This document shows positions 27,101 to 39,100 of a DNA stretch of 64,000 bases, piece by piece. Source of the DNA: Xylocopa sonorina (taxonomy: Eukaryota > Arthropoda > Insecta > Hymenoptera > Apidae); contig NC_135199.1 of assembly GCF_050948175.1 (NCBI RefSeq), positions 12,714,501 to 12,778,500 on the forward strand, in the 5' to 3' direction. The position numbers and the translations under genes are program-made. The notes below the pieces were generated by a model that did no database searches, was not told the origin of the DNA, and was given only the letters and a program-made list of their open reading frames with translations. Positions within the stretch are counted from its first letter, which is position 1. Every line of letters starts with the position of its first letter.

Positions 27101-30100
27101 CCTGCTACGGCGGTGCCCGGTAAGTTCGAAACGAGTCGCAGGAATGGGTCCTTCGGACGTCTTCGCGCGAGCCGAGCAATTTTTCGCCGCCGACGGAATA
27201 CCAATGTCAGCGGCCACGTTTCTACGCGATTGCTCATAAAAGTTTCGTTCGAGGAAGGAAGAACGGAGGCGGGGGGCGCAAAGAGGGCGAGACGGCAGGC
27301 AAAGGAGGAACAAAGCGCGAGGGTGAGCCTGGGTGGTACGAAAAAAGATGGATGGCTGGTGGATGGTCCACTTTATTGCACCGGCGGATATTGTATAGCT
27401 TATGGGGTACAAGAGGAGAGGAAGAGTTTTCCCTGCGAGACGAATGATCTATCGCGCGAGGATCTCACGGACACGGTTACCAGGGGTGAATTTTTCGTCG
27501 GACCACCGTCGTCTCCGGACGGAAAATCGGTGCCCAAGCGGACTTACTCGAGCTTATAAAACTCTTTCGGTCCCCCGGTACAAGCTGAAACTGTCGGACT
27601 CTGCTCGATCGATTCGAAATCGCCAACTGCTCTAATCTCGCGATATAAAATATTCGCGCGGTGCAAGTCGATCGCAGCGAATCTCGCTGGTTCGATTGTC
27701 GCGCGAACGGAAAGACCGTCGAGCTCGGTTTAAATAATTGCCGTTCGAACGGCCATTCGACTCGCCGATTAATTGGCCCCGGTAACACGCGGATCTTGGG
27801 AGAAAATTGCAGGCGTGCTCTCGGAATCGAAGCTTCGACGGAGAATAGAGGGAGAGGGCGAACGAGCACTGGATCAAACCGAATCCAATAACTCTCGCGG
27901 GATTACGAGTCCGACCCCGGGGAACCCGGCGTTCCTCGAAGATGTGGAAATTGCGGCGAGGAAGAAAGCGAACGAGAAAAGCGAGGAAGGTGTTGGGGGA
28001 TACGAAGGTGGATTGTCGCAGCGCTCGGATATTTCGCTGGGACCGACCAAACGTATATCGCGCAGCCTGCATTCGTATCAGCTACATTGGATGAACCTGG
28101 CTAAGACCGTGTTTGCACCGTGGAGAAACAATGGGCTTCTCGGGGATCCTTTACCCGCGAAATTTTCAAACAATGATCCGGGAGCGGGAGAAATGAAACG
28201 TCTCGACTTGGATCGAACGGAACGAGGAAGGGCAAGGTTCGTCGTAAAATTTGCGTGGAACAAGTTGCGAAGGGCACGCGCGTCTCGATAAAGAGGAAGG
28301 ATCGAGGGATAAAGCGCTTTTGACGCGGGAATCACAGAGCGAAACCGCAACGGTTCGGGTAAAAAAGAATAACCCCCCCGCGGTTCGCGGTCACGAATAC
28401 GCCTACGTACGCGGGCAACAAACGCGGGAGCAAAAAAACAAACGAAGAAAGAGGTGATCGACAAACAGAGCCACCAAACCAAACCGCACGAGCCGTCGTC
28501 GGAACGATGAAACAAAATATTTGTGCGGTTTCAACGATTTTCGCGACGCGCGCCACCGGTTCCCTACAAATTGAATTTCTCCAGGAAGATTCGTTTACCA
28601 CCCGTTGCATAACACGGCCGCGCACAGCCGTTCACCCTGCTCGATCGCTCTCCGCAGGATCGCGTGCTCCCGCGATCACGTACATCCCTGCCGGTCCTTG
28701 CGATACCTCGTGAGCAGTCATTCGAGCCAACGATAGCCTGCGTAAACTTATAAAAGTCTTTCGAGGGACTTTGACAAATCGTCGAGATCGACGCTCCTTT
28801 CTCTGCCTTACGCGCGATCGATCGAGTGGAATTTAAACTCGAAGACACTTTTCGTTGCCTCGTTATTAGAAGCAATCAGTGTTTCAGAGCAACGTCGCTT
28901 CCTTTACGGATTATACAAGATCGTATAACGATGCGAGGTTGAACAAAAGAAGGATCGCGAGTCTCTTTCTCGAATCGAGACGACCATGTTGCCGCACTAA
29001 ATCCTACGAAACTTTTCCACGAGGTTCCAGTTTTCTGGAGTTTATCGACGTTCGAGGCAATTTCTGGCGGTCACATTTTTCCCCTCCCCAAAGCTCCTCC
29101 TTTCTTGGACTCCGTCCCTCTTCCGGGGACCTAATAAAGTTCGAGGGTCCCGCAAAATCGAGCGCAACTGGACGGTCTATCGATTCTACACCGAGTATCG
29201 CGGGGTAAACAACAGCTTTAGCGAGACACTTGAACGTTTTGTACTCACTGACTAAGGTGAGGAAAGGTATGCTGTGCTGCTGAAAGTGCGGCGGGCTGCA
29301 AGCTTCTTCCGGTCTCGCCACGGCGCTACCAGTCTGCACCTCGATCACGTGGATGTCCCTCCGGTAGAACGACATGCACATGAAACCGCTCCGACTGAAA
29401 AAGGCAAAGGAATTCTCATCGTAGAGGTTCGCGACGCGGATAAAAGTGATTATCGAGAGTTCGAACGCCGCGTTTCTACTCACCAGCCGACGGTGTAATG
29501 CGCGACCAACATGGTCATCGGTACCGCGGCTAATTGGTCGCTGGATTGCTTGACGCTGTTGCACAGGATCTTTACATCCTGATCCTCCTGGCCGGGTACG
29601 TACTGGCCGTCGAGTGGGCCGCTCTCGAATCTCGAGGAACTGCTGTTCGATCTGGTTACGTGCAGCGAAGCGTTCCTCGGGTGGAACGTGTAAGACCTGG
29701 TCAGGTCGAGGGTGTGCCAGCTGGAATGGTCGGTCAACCAGCTTGGAAACGGGCAGGGGCCGGGCGGCGCGACTGAAACCGTACAGGAACCAATTTATTT
29801 AACGCTGATTGGACTCCCCCCCTCGGGTCGTGCTGGCTCGCGTTAAACGTACCGGCTGCTCCGCCTTTAAAACCTATTTAGAATATGGACTTAGCGATTC
29901 CTGATTGTTCGCTCGTTCGCTTCCCACCAGCCCCCGGAATGTTCTTAGCCGCGTGGTACGAACGGTTCGTTTCATCGCAGACGCGACGGTGCGCGCGCGG
30001 GTGAAAATCGGCCGTTCCGAGGGGGGTGGTAATCGAGTCGACCTTCGAATCGTTGCTTTAATTCTATTTGATCGTGCCTCGAGGACCGGTCCAGGGATGA

Positions 30101-33100
30101 AATCTAAGAGCCGTGAAGAGGAGCGAGGAATTATTGGGACGATATTCAGGGGGGTGGCCGCGGGACGGGGTAGGTATTCTTAAAGCGAGCCAAGCCTTCG
30201 TTCGTTTGATCCAGACAGTTACGGGGCACGGTATCGATCGGTCCGAATGGCCGCGCGACTCGTTCCGACGAGATCGACCGGCAGGCCACCGCGTGAATAA
30301 GAAAGAGAGAGATCAGCGAACGGTGGATAAAAGAGACGAGCAGGACGGGGCGAGCTTTGAAAATTTCGCAGTCAGCCCACACTGGCCCATAAAGTCCTCG
30401 ACGTTCCGAAACGACAGCCGATAAAACGTCGACGTAGGTATTCGATGGCGAAACAGAATTGTTCGAGTATCTCGCCGGTCCACCAGAATCGCCCATCCCC
30501 CGCCCCTCCGCCCCTTGGCCCCTATCACCTCTTTTCGCGTTCCATTCTAACCCCCTCCCGAACTCGTCCCAGAACCTCTCGGACGTGTTCCACTTCCGCC
30601 TCGGGGGTGTAAAATCCGAGCGTGAGAAGGAGCCACTTCGATAGTGTCGGGCATCGGGCAAGGGTTGACGGAGGGAAATGGATAACAAAAAGGGGAGCTA
30701 GCGCTGGCGTCGGTGAAACGAACAAGAGGGACGCGCTGTAGGCCGATAGACGGATGAAACGAGGGCAAGAGAAAAAATAAAATAAAATAAAATCACCGCG
30801 CTGTAACAACCGAAAGGTAAGAGACACGATATAAAAGGGTACGCGGAGGAAAAAAGGGAACGGTGAGTGGTCCGGGGGAAAGGAGATACCAAAGAGAACG
30901 CTAAGAGATCGGACGATAAGGGAAGAAGGGGGCGGGCCAGCGCAAGAATGAAGGATTGACAGAGCGTGTGCGTTTGGCCAGCTTTATGGCACGTAAAAGC
31001 ATTGTTGCACGGCCCCGGGAAGAGTGGAAATAATTCAGCGGCTCCCTCGATAAGTCTACGAGCGGGACGAGCGAGATACAAATTCCGCGATCGTAAAAAT
31101 CGAATGGCATTTCCCCCTTGTTTTACCTGCCGTCGTCCTTTTCCTTCCCGCGACGCGCTCCCGTCCTTTCCTCCTCCCTTCTCTGTCTCTTCGATTTCGC
31201 ACGTACCTTTCCCCGGCTACCCCGCGCCCCTTCGCCGCGACCCCCACCGTTATTTCACCCCATTCCCCCGGCCCGTATTGCCAATCTGCATTTTAACGAC
31301 GCCGATAAAAATCTGACGGAAAGTTGAATTTGTAACTGCAGCGTATCGGGGACGGTCCGCGCGAACGATGCGGCTCGAGCCTCGAAAGAGATCCGGCGTT
31401 GTCGCGATTGATTTCTAATATTCATGTACCCGGACTACGGTACTTCGAGCTCGCCAATAATTAAGGGGAGCGACGCGCGACCAGCCAAGTACCGAACTTT
31501 CAACGAAACCGGTAATTACGCTCTATCAAATTTCGCCGTCCCAACGTTCCGAACGACAGGCGAAACTTTCGAAAGACGAGAAATCGGCGGATAGAAGAAC
31601 GCTTGACCGACGAGATTCGCGCACCAACACGGCGTGTAGAGTGATTTTTATTCGGCCAGCCGAGGCTGTCCAAATATTATCGGACGCGGTTCGCTGTCTG
31701 AAATTTCGAGGCACGTCCGTTCGATTAACGAGCAGCTTCGCCGGCCGTAATTGGCTATTCGAGAAGGGTCCGACGGCGTGGTGGTACACGTTCCAAGACA
31801 TCCCTCCGCGGCCTCGACCGAGGCCGAGTTCCTTTTCGTACGGTTAAACCGCACGCGTTTCGAGCAGTTATGAAAACGCAGCCGAGTAATTTTCCCGGGG
31901 TATTGACTCTGCGGCAGGAGAGTCCAGGCTAATTGAACAAACTTTCGGGTCGGCCTGTGGGCGCAGTTAAAGGTACTCGACGACGGACAGAGAGGGTCCG
32001 TCGGATGGAAAGAAACGGGGGCGAGAACGGTGAGAGAACGGGACGCGGGGGGAGCAGGAGGGGGAGAGAGAGAAGGATTTAACGTTAATCCATTTTCCGG
32101 GGTGGCTCCCGGACTGGTTGCTGCTCTCTTCCCATTTTGCAAGGCGCCGTTTCCACTTGGGGGGAGAGGCCGAGGTATCAACGACACGAACGCCTTACAA
32201 CGCGAAACAAACCACCCCTCGTCCTCCACCGGCAGCTTCTTCAGCCCGATACAGTTTTGTTCGCGTGTCGACGACTCACCCCCGACGCGGAACGATTCGG
32301 CAAAGAAAGCGGCTCGCCCACTGCGGGGCCGCCGTCGCGACTCTTAAAGCGAGCGAGATCCTGCAAATCCACTCGAGTGAAATCCGTTAACGAAGTTTGC
32401 CGTTGAAACTGTACGCAGTGAGATACGGGCTTGCAAATTCCGCCGGAGGAAAGTGCAGACTCCGAGGGGGGAAAGAAGAAGAAGAAGAAGAAGAAGAGGA
32501 GGGTGAAGGGGAAAAAAGGAGAGACGAAGAAGAAGAAAAGAGATCGCGCGCGTGCTCGCACGGGGTTGATGAAACGAGAACTGTACCGAGCAAGTGGAGT
32601 AGCCTGTAAATATTCCTCCTTCGAGCTATGCCCGCCATTTTGACGCGTCCCGTTAATGACACTGGAAGGAGGCTGAATTTTTCAGACCGTGATTCCTCCG
32701 ACTAACGCTCACCTCTTTTTTTTCTCTTCTCTTTCTTTCGTGCTTCCTCGAGACTCGCGTATCCTGACCCTTTTCTCGCCACGTTTGTCCCGACTCTTCA
32801 TTCTCAATTCGATCGTCCGCTAAGTAGTACAGCCGTACGATTTAGCAGTCGATCTCGAGTTACTTGAGAATTTCGATCTGGCGAACGTCGAACGAATGGA
32901 GAAACGAAAAGATTCGAGGGCGTACCTTTCCTGAGCATCATGGTTCGAGATCCTTCCATAGGGCTGAAGAGGCCGTTGCAAGTGGCGTCTCCGCTCTGCG
33001 CCACCCGGTAGATCTCGGCCGCGTCCTCGGGTACTGGTCCGCTCTGTATACCAACATCGTGATCCATGGCTCCTATGCCCATGGCAGCTCTGTGCAGATT

Positions 33101-36100
33101 ACTCTGGCCCGTCTGGCTGACCTTCTCGTAGACGAAGCATCGGTATCGATCTTCGTTGCTGGACGCGTGTCCGTGATGTAAACGACCGACCAGGTAACGG
33201 CTGCTGCCCTCCTTCCAGGTGGCCAGGCATTCCAGCTCCTCGACTGAAACGGACAAAACGATCGGTTCTTCGTGGCGGACGCGTGTGTAAAAGTGAAACC
33301 TGGCGGGAGAGGGCGTGGTTGGGTGCGAACTCGATCGGTCGCGCGGTGTTTCGCGCGTCCACGCCACGCGATCCCTGCGCCCTTTGTACGACGCCCGGTG
33401 CAAATTGAACGGGAGTTACATTTATTGGAAAATTTGTTTCATTTCTTTGTCGATTTTTTCCCCTGCTTTTTCGCCGTCCCGTACTTTCGGTTTGCTCGTG
33501 AAACGGTGCGTTGATAAAATCGGGGCTGTTTGCGATGGATCAACTGCGCGTATCGGCGCGGGAAAGGTATTTCGTCGCGTCCTTTGTACCCGTAGCGAAC
33601 CGTGGAAATCAACTTGGACGTAATAAGAGGACCGCGCGGCGCGTTGCGCGCCGATTTCCGTAAACCTTCGTTAATCGACCGAGGTTCGAAAAAAATGTTT
33701 GCGCCATTGTTTCCATTGACACAAATTTGCCCAGCAATTTTCAGCGCATGAAAATTGTATCGTAATAACGATAGACGATCTCCACCAGCTAAATGCGTAC
33801 GTTACTATCCGCGCGAGCTGAGTTTTAATTTCGTACGAATCGCGAGAACGCAACGCCCTTTATCGAAACACCATTTAGCGCTAACAAATTTTGAGAGAGA
33901 GAGAGAGATTAACGATTGAAGTACGAATTCCGTTGCTGCTGTCGGATTTTCGCGGCTCTCCACATTATTCATAAGTAACGTGCCCCTAACGCGTGTCGTT
34001 CACGCGGAATCTCCGCGTCTATCAGCCGGAAGTGCTCGAAGAAACTGAGCCGTACGCGCCGGAATCTGGGACGGCTGACGAGTAAAAGAGCGAGGATCGC
34101 CACCGTTGGACGAAGCTTTTTCCTTCGAATCCTCGCAAATTGCTCGCGGCGTCCTCGACCAGGAGGATCGAGGGATGGAGAAGGATAAGAAAAAGCGACG
34201 GAGGAGCACCGGGGCCCCTGCATTGGCGCGTTGCAGAAAGAAACGGCGGTAAAAAGAGGTAGCCGACCTCTCCGCGAGATGTGATTTAGATACGCGGTTC
34301 TGGGATCTGGGCTGCTGCTTCTCGAGACCGGTTAAAGACGGGGAAAGAAGGTGTCCGCCGGGCAGATCCGGCGATAGCATCGACCGTTTCACCCCTGGCG
34401 CCGTTTCGAGGGCCCCGTCGCTCGCACCGAACCGATAATTGTTGGTTCCTTCGTGTCGACGGTCCTGATTTGCGGGCCACCCTGTCCTCTGACCGTTTCA
34501 ACGGAACCATCCGACCAATCGGGCTCTCGTTTCTCGCGCGGTGAACGCGGCTCGTTCCTCGTTGAATAGCTTCGTTTCAGGGATGCAGGGCGACCACCTC
34601 GCGCGCGTCGGATCGACGAGACGCGGCGCGTCGAAAGGAGAGAAAACGGTGGTAATCGGAGGGATACCTTCGTGGTTGAGGAAAACATTGCTCTCCACGC
34701 GAATGGATTTAAGATACCGATCAAGCATTAATCGGAGTATGCGCTGGGTAAAAATATAGAACCGTGACAGGTAAAGAGGGACACCAGCGTGAAACGGAGG
34801 CGTGTTACGTGATTACATTTCGGCGCGCCTCTGTGTCACTGTTCGGAATTCACGAGCTAAGCTTTCACTCGTTTGATTAATGTTTTTCACGCTTCGCCTC
34901 GACGTTTTTACGTTACTCTTTCGCTTGATACACTGTATTCACCGAAATGATATATTGTTCCGTTCGCATCGAAGTAATCGCCAGGAGCGTTGCTTCGATT
35001 TTCTGCGGTTTCTGGGAATCTGGAGCGCGATTCGTTAGGAACAGGAATGCATCACGTATTCGGGACGCGGTGGAGGACCATTCGTACCGTCCGTTCGTCA
35101 AGTATCGCTCGAAATTTGACCCGACATCGAAAACACCGCACTCGTTCAGCCACCGTAAAGCCACCGAGAAGAAATGCGTCTCTTGGATCCTCGTCCCAGG
35201 GACGCGACAGGAATACTTTATCCGAAACCGTATTCGAAATCCTTCGTGTAAAGAATTAATAGGGGAATTCTCTGTTCCCGTTCGGTTCGTCGTTCGAATG
35301 GAACTCGCGAGCAGAAAAGATATCGCCCGTTAAAAGTTCCACGAGGAGATTCGACTAGATCCAGTGGTGAGAAATAAATTCCACGGGGCAGGGCTCGCCA
35401 CGGGTAATCAGCCCGAATTTCTCACTCATTTCGCCGCGAACGTGACTCAATTAAGTTCGAATTATGCGGCGCTCGCGTCGGATAACACTCCACAAAGGGA
35501 TTAAACGGCACCGTCGCCGAGTTTACGTCCCTCCTTTCGCGGAACGCGTGTTCAATTTAATATCGAGCCGAAGCTATAACAGCAGCGCGGCATTCGGCCC
35601 AGCCCGTCACCAGCCCCGGCAAATCATCGCGTTCAAAGCTTGGATATAACGCGAGCAATTTCGCGAAATTACATTACGCACGGTTTAAGCGGGCGTGAAC
35701 AGTCGCCAATGTTCCAACTCGCCTGGCTCCCCGTTCTACCGTCGATCTTATTAATTACGCCCACGGCTAGGCAGTCTTTCCAGACTAGCAATCGAGCTCT
35801 ACCCGGAAACGACGCCAGCACGTTTCGCGGATTTCTTTTTTCCGGTTCCACCCGGTATAGGCGCAGAGGAAACGCGTCGATACACGCGCGAACGAGATGG
35901 ACCTAAAAGGGCATCCGCACGCGGCCCCTCGCTCGCTATATTCCGCTCGCTGTTTTCCGCTCTTTTTTGCGTGTTCCACATCGAAGGTTAATTCGATTTA
36001 ACGTCGATACGCCATGACCATCCGGCCAAAATGTCCATCAAAATAAAAACAATTCCGCTCGGGTGTAACCAGCGAGACGGATCTTCCTCTGGCAGCTGGG

Positions 36101-39100
36101 GTCGAGTCGATCACGCGAAGAATTTTCAACAATCAAATCGACGCGCGGGGCACCGTTCACTTTTTCCTCCATTTTCATGCGTTAACCATCCTTTGTCGCG
36201 GACACCGCGATCGCTCGATTTTCGAAAACGCCCGTTCACCGCACCACTCGCAGCGCCGTCTCGCTGTTTTCGCCAGCGAGAACCGTGTTACCCGCCGGAT
36301 TTCATTTAGATTCCCGGTCTTAACGGTCCTTGGCGTCGTCTCCCTGAAAATTCCGCGTCGCCGGAATTCCCCCTGCGAGATCGTACGCTTTTTGGCCAAT
36401 TGCCGGGCGAAGACGGTGAACCGTGAAACTTTCGTTATTCGTAACTTGGTTCGCTCGTCCATTAAGATCGCGCTCCCGTCGAACCGTAAAAAACGGGGCG
36501 GAAACCCCACCGAAAATAGGGAAGACGTTCGCGCCTCTGCCTCTGCTCGATTGGTAACTCTTAGCTCGATCTACCACGGAAGTTTAACGAAGTCGAAATG
36601 GAGCAAAACGTGTCGGCGGTTTTACGAACGAGGACCCTTGTTACGGAATAAAGGAACCGATTCTCGGTTCGAGCAGCCGTTTAACTCTGTACCTCGTCCT
36701 GTACGATCGTCCATGTTGTTTAGAAACCAACGTATTAATGATCAGTCGATTCTTCCGCTTTGTTAATGGTAGCTTCTCTCGTAAAATTGCGCGAGTTCTG
36801 TTCCTAACGTTCCCGTCCGAGTCAGGCGATCCACTATAAAACGTTACGTACGAGATCGTTAATCTGAGGGTATTCTGGACGTCCGCAAGACACGGCCGAT
36901 AAGAGAAACGTGACAGGTTCGACATGCCGACGACTTATCGTTTTTCCTGGCCGTCCTTTCGTTTAATTCTCCGCCGCAGCGATCGTTAGCTCGACGAGCC
37001 CCTTATCGAATGTGCGTCTAATGGCGAACGCTCGCTCCCTTCGTCGGAGATCGAGCCCACCGCCCTTCCTGGGTCGCGGCTAACGAATGCACCGACGAAA
37101 ATCACTTCTAATCGCGTCCCGACCCCTGACCCTTTCGACCATTAATCGAGCGTACGCCTTCGTGGAGACTTTGTCGAAAGTTTCGAGTCTCTGCCCGTGT
37201 CGAATGTGCTCCCTAAATTATGCTTTCTTAACCGTCACGATCTCGACCGGGGCGAGACCCGTAAACGTCCGTAACCCTCCGTGGTAATTATGTACCGTCT
37301 AACTCGAACAGCCGTCGAGCACCTCCGGTTAACCCTCCGTCGACCGTCGGATTTCCCCTCAACAGTCACGCGTTTAACAAATATACAGTTTTTACGTCCA
37401 CGAGCGAACGTCACCGGTAAGATTATATATAGCGTTGGTTGAACGGTTAAAAATGTCAAGAGGGACGCGACGAATCAACAGAGGTAGAGAGAATCGAATG
37501 GTTTTTCGACGGAATGCTCACCTGCGCTCTCGGAGGCGGATATGTCGGGGCACGCCTGATATCTGAACAGCAGTCTGCTGTCGTCGGTGCAGGTGTCGAC
37601 GTTGCTGACCGGAACTGAACAGGTTCCGTGACCCCGGTTATAGGAGAAGGTCATGGGACCCCGAAAGGGGCACGGCACAGGTGTCGCCTCCTCACGGAAC
37701 ATCGAGTAGAGCAGAGCGTCCCCCGTGATGTACGAGCACAGCGACGACAGCGAGTTTCTGCTGTGGCAGTAAGCTGGAACAATCGATAGAGATGATTTCG
37801 AACTTTTACGAATATTCGTCGACGGCTAAACAGCGAACGCGTGTACGTTTCGTTGAACAGTGGTAAGTTCTTCGCGTGCGCAGGTCGCGACAGGGCTGAC
37901 AGGAAGTCGGGCCTCCGAGGACGGTGAGGGAAGGAGAGGCGCGGAGGGTGTAAGCGGACGATGACGAATCTTCTCTGAGTAGGAAGTTCGTAGTCGAGAG
38001 CAACTTTAACCGTGGATATTCTCCGCGATTTCTTTCTTTCCGGCTGGAAAAGTAGCGAGACGCTAGCGTCGAGATTCGGGCAACTTTTCGACGCGCAGAT
38101 GTTGCTATAGCTCGAGAAAGATCGAACGGCTATCGATGGCAGCTTCCTTCGGCTGAAGCGTTTCCGTCGTCGACGATTCGATTTTCTGCTCGTTACCCGG
38201 TCGAAGAAAATTTTGAATAAGTTAACTGCGAGTCGATGAAAGAATGACAGCTAGGGGTTGGAAACTGTGATCGTTTCCAACGATCGTTTCATTGTTTCTC
38301 TCGCCATTTCGCTTAATCGTCGCTCATCTTCGAACCCGACCGCGTCTCGTTTTTACAGCCTCTTACGACGACTTCGACGGCTCGTTTCTCCGCGAAGACG
38401 TCGCACCTCCGTTGCAAACATTTACGCGATACTTACCCCAGCCTTCCATCGACGTGATTCGGATACACCAAATTCGGTTGCGCGAAACGCTTTCTCTCCT
38501 TTTACCTTTAGCTTCTGCAAATACCTTGGAACACGGTAGAAAGTATATCTCGAGAACGAAGCCTCCACGGTAGCGCGCTCAAAATTATTCAAATAACCGG
38601 ATATTTATTTACACGAATACCCCGTGGCGCTACAGAGTGTTGTCGCCTGGAGAAGAGAAGAACAAAAAAAAGCAAACCGAAGGGAAAACAGGCGAGAGAA
38701 AAGGACGAGGGAAAAAGGAGGAAAAGTCGACGGAAAGAACGTAGTAGGCAGATGTAATTTTCAAAGCGTGGAAATGGAAAAAGTGCAATGTCGTGTCTTT
38801 CCCCCATTTCCGAGTTCCTCCGCCCCACCAACGCCCGCCCCCGCCATTTCGCACGTCGGCTCATTTATTTATTTATTTTCGCGTGGATGCCGGCTCCGTG
38901 TCACCCTTTCGTTCCCCCCGCGCCATCGCCTCACTGGCTCCTCAAATTTTCATCGTCATTTATTCGTTATTAGGACCTGCTTTCGTCCTCCGCCGCGCCA
39001 GCGGAGCTGCGATCGGTCACCGTTTCAACATAATTAATTTGCCTTTCCAAAGGCATGCCCCCGCTGATTAATTAGTCGCGCTTTATTTTCCTCGGTCACG

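Larger units (their letters stand above)
1359..29248 (-). other. Giant intron F/G (27,890 bp)
   Basis: Phase-1 intron bounded by gtgagt and aaatttcag. It contains no exon that I recognise on either strand. It holds CT and GA microsatellites, pyrimidine-rich tracts near 13.3 and 14.1 kb, a purine-rich tract near 12.4 kb, a GTC trinucleotide array near 17.9 kb, an inverted repeat at 3.35 kb, one copy of a 24-bp repeat at 28.8 kb, and a CpG-poor block at 26.1-26.6 kb. The stretch 10722-11356 has no open frame of 60 codons on either strand and many TAAT/ATTA words, which could be regulatory, but conservation cannot be judged from one sequence. A phase-1/phase-1 exon could hide here without disturbing the frame. 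Confidence 0.8.
29773..32925 (-). other. Intron D/E (3,153 bp)
   Basis: Phase-1 intron with gtacgc donor. It contains an AAAAT repeat, a GAA repeat and a YY1/Pho-like motif; no exon recognised. Confidence 0.85.

Noticed and set aside
31900..31930. miR-929-like seed (attgactct) with a short complementary gagagtcc
   Set aside because: Only about 9 bases match from memory and the stem is 6 bp; no microRNA-sized hairpin.
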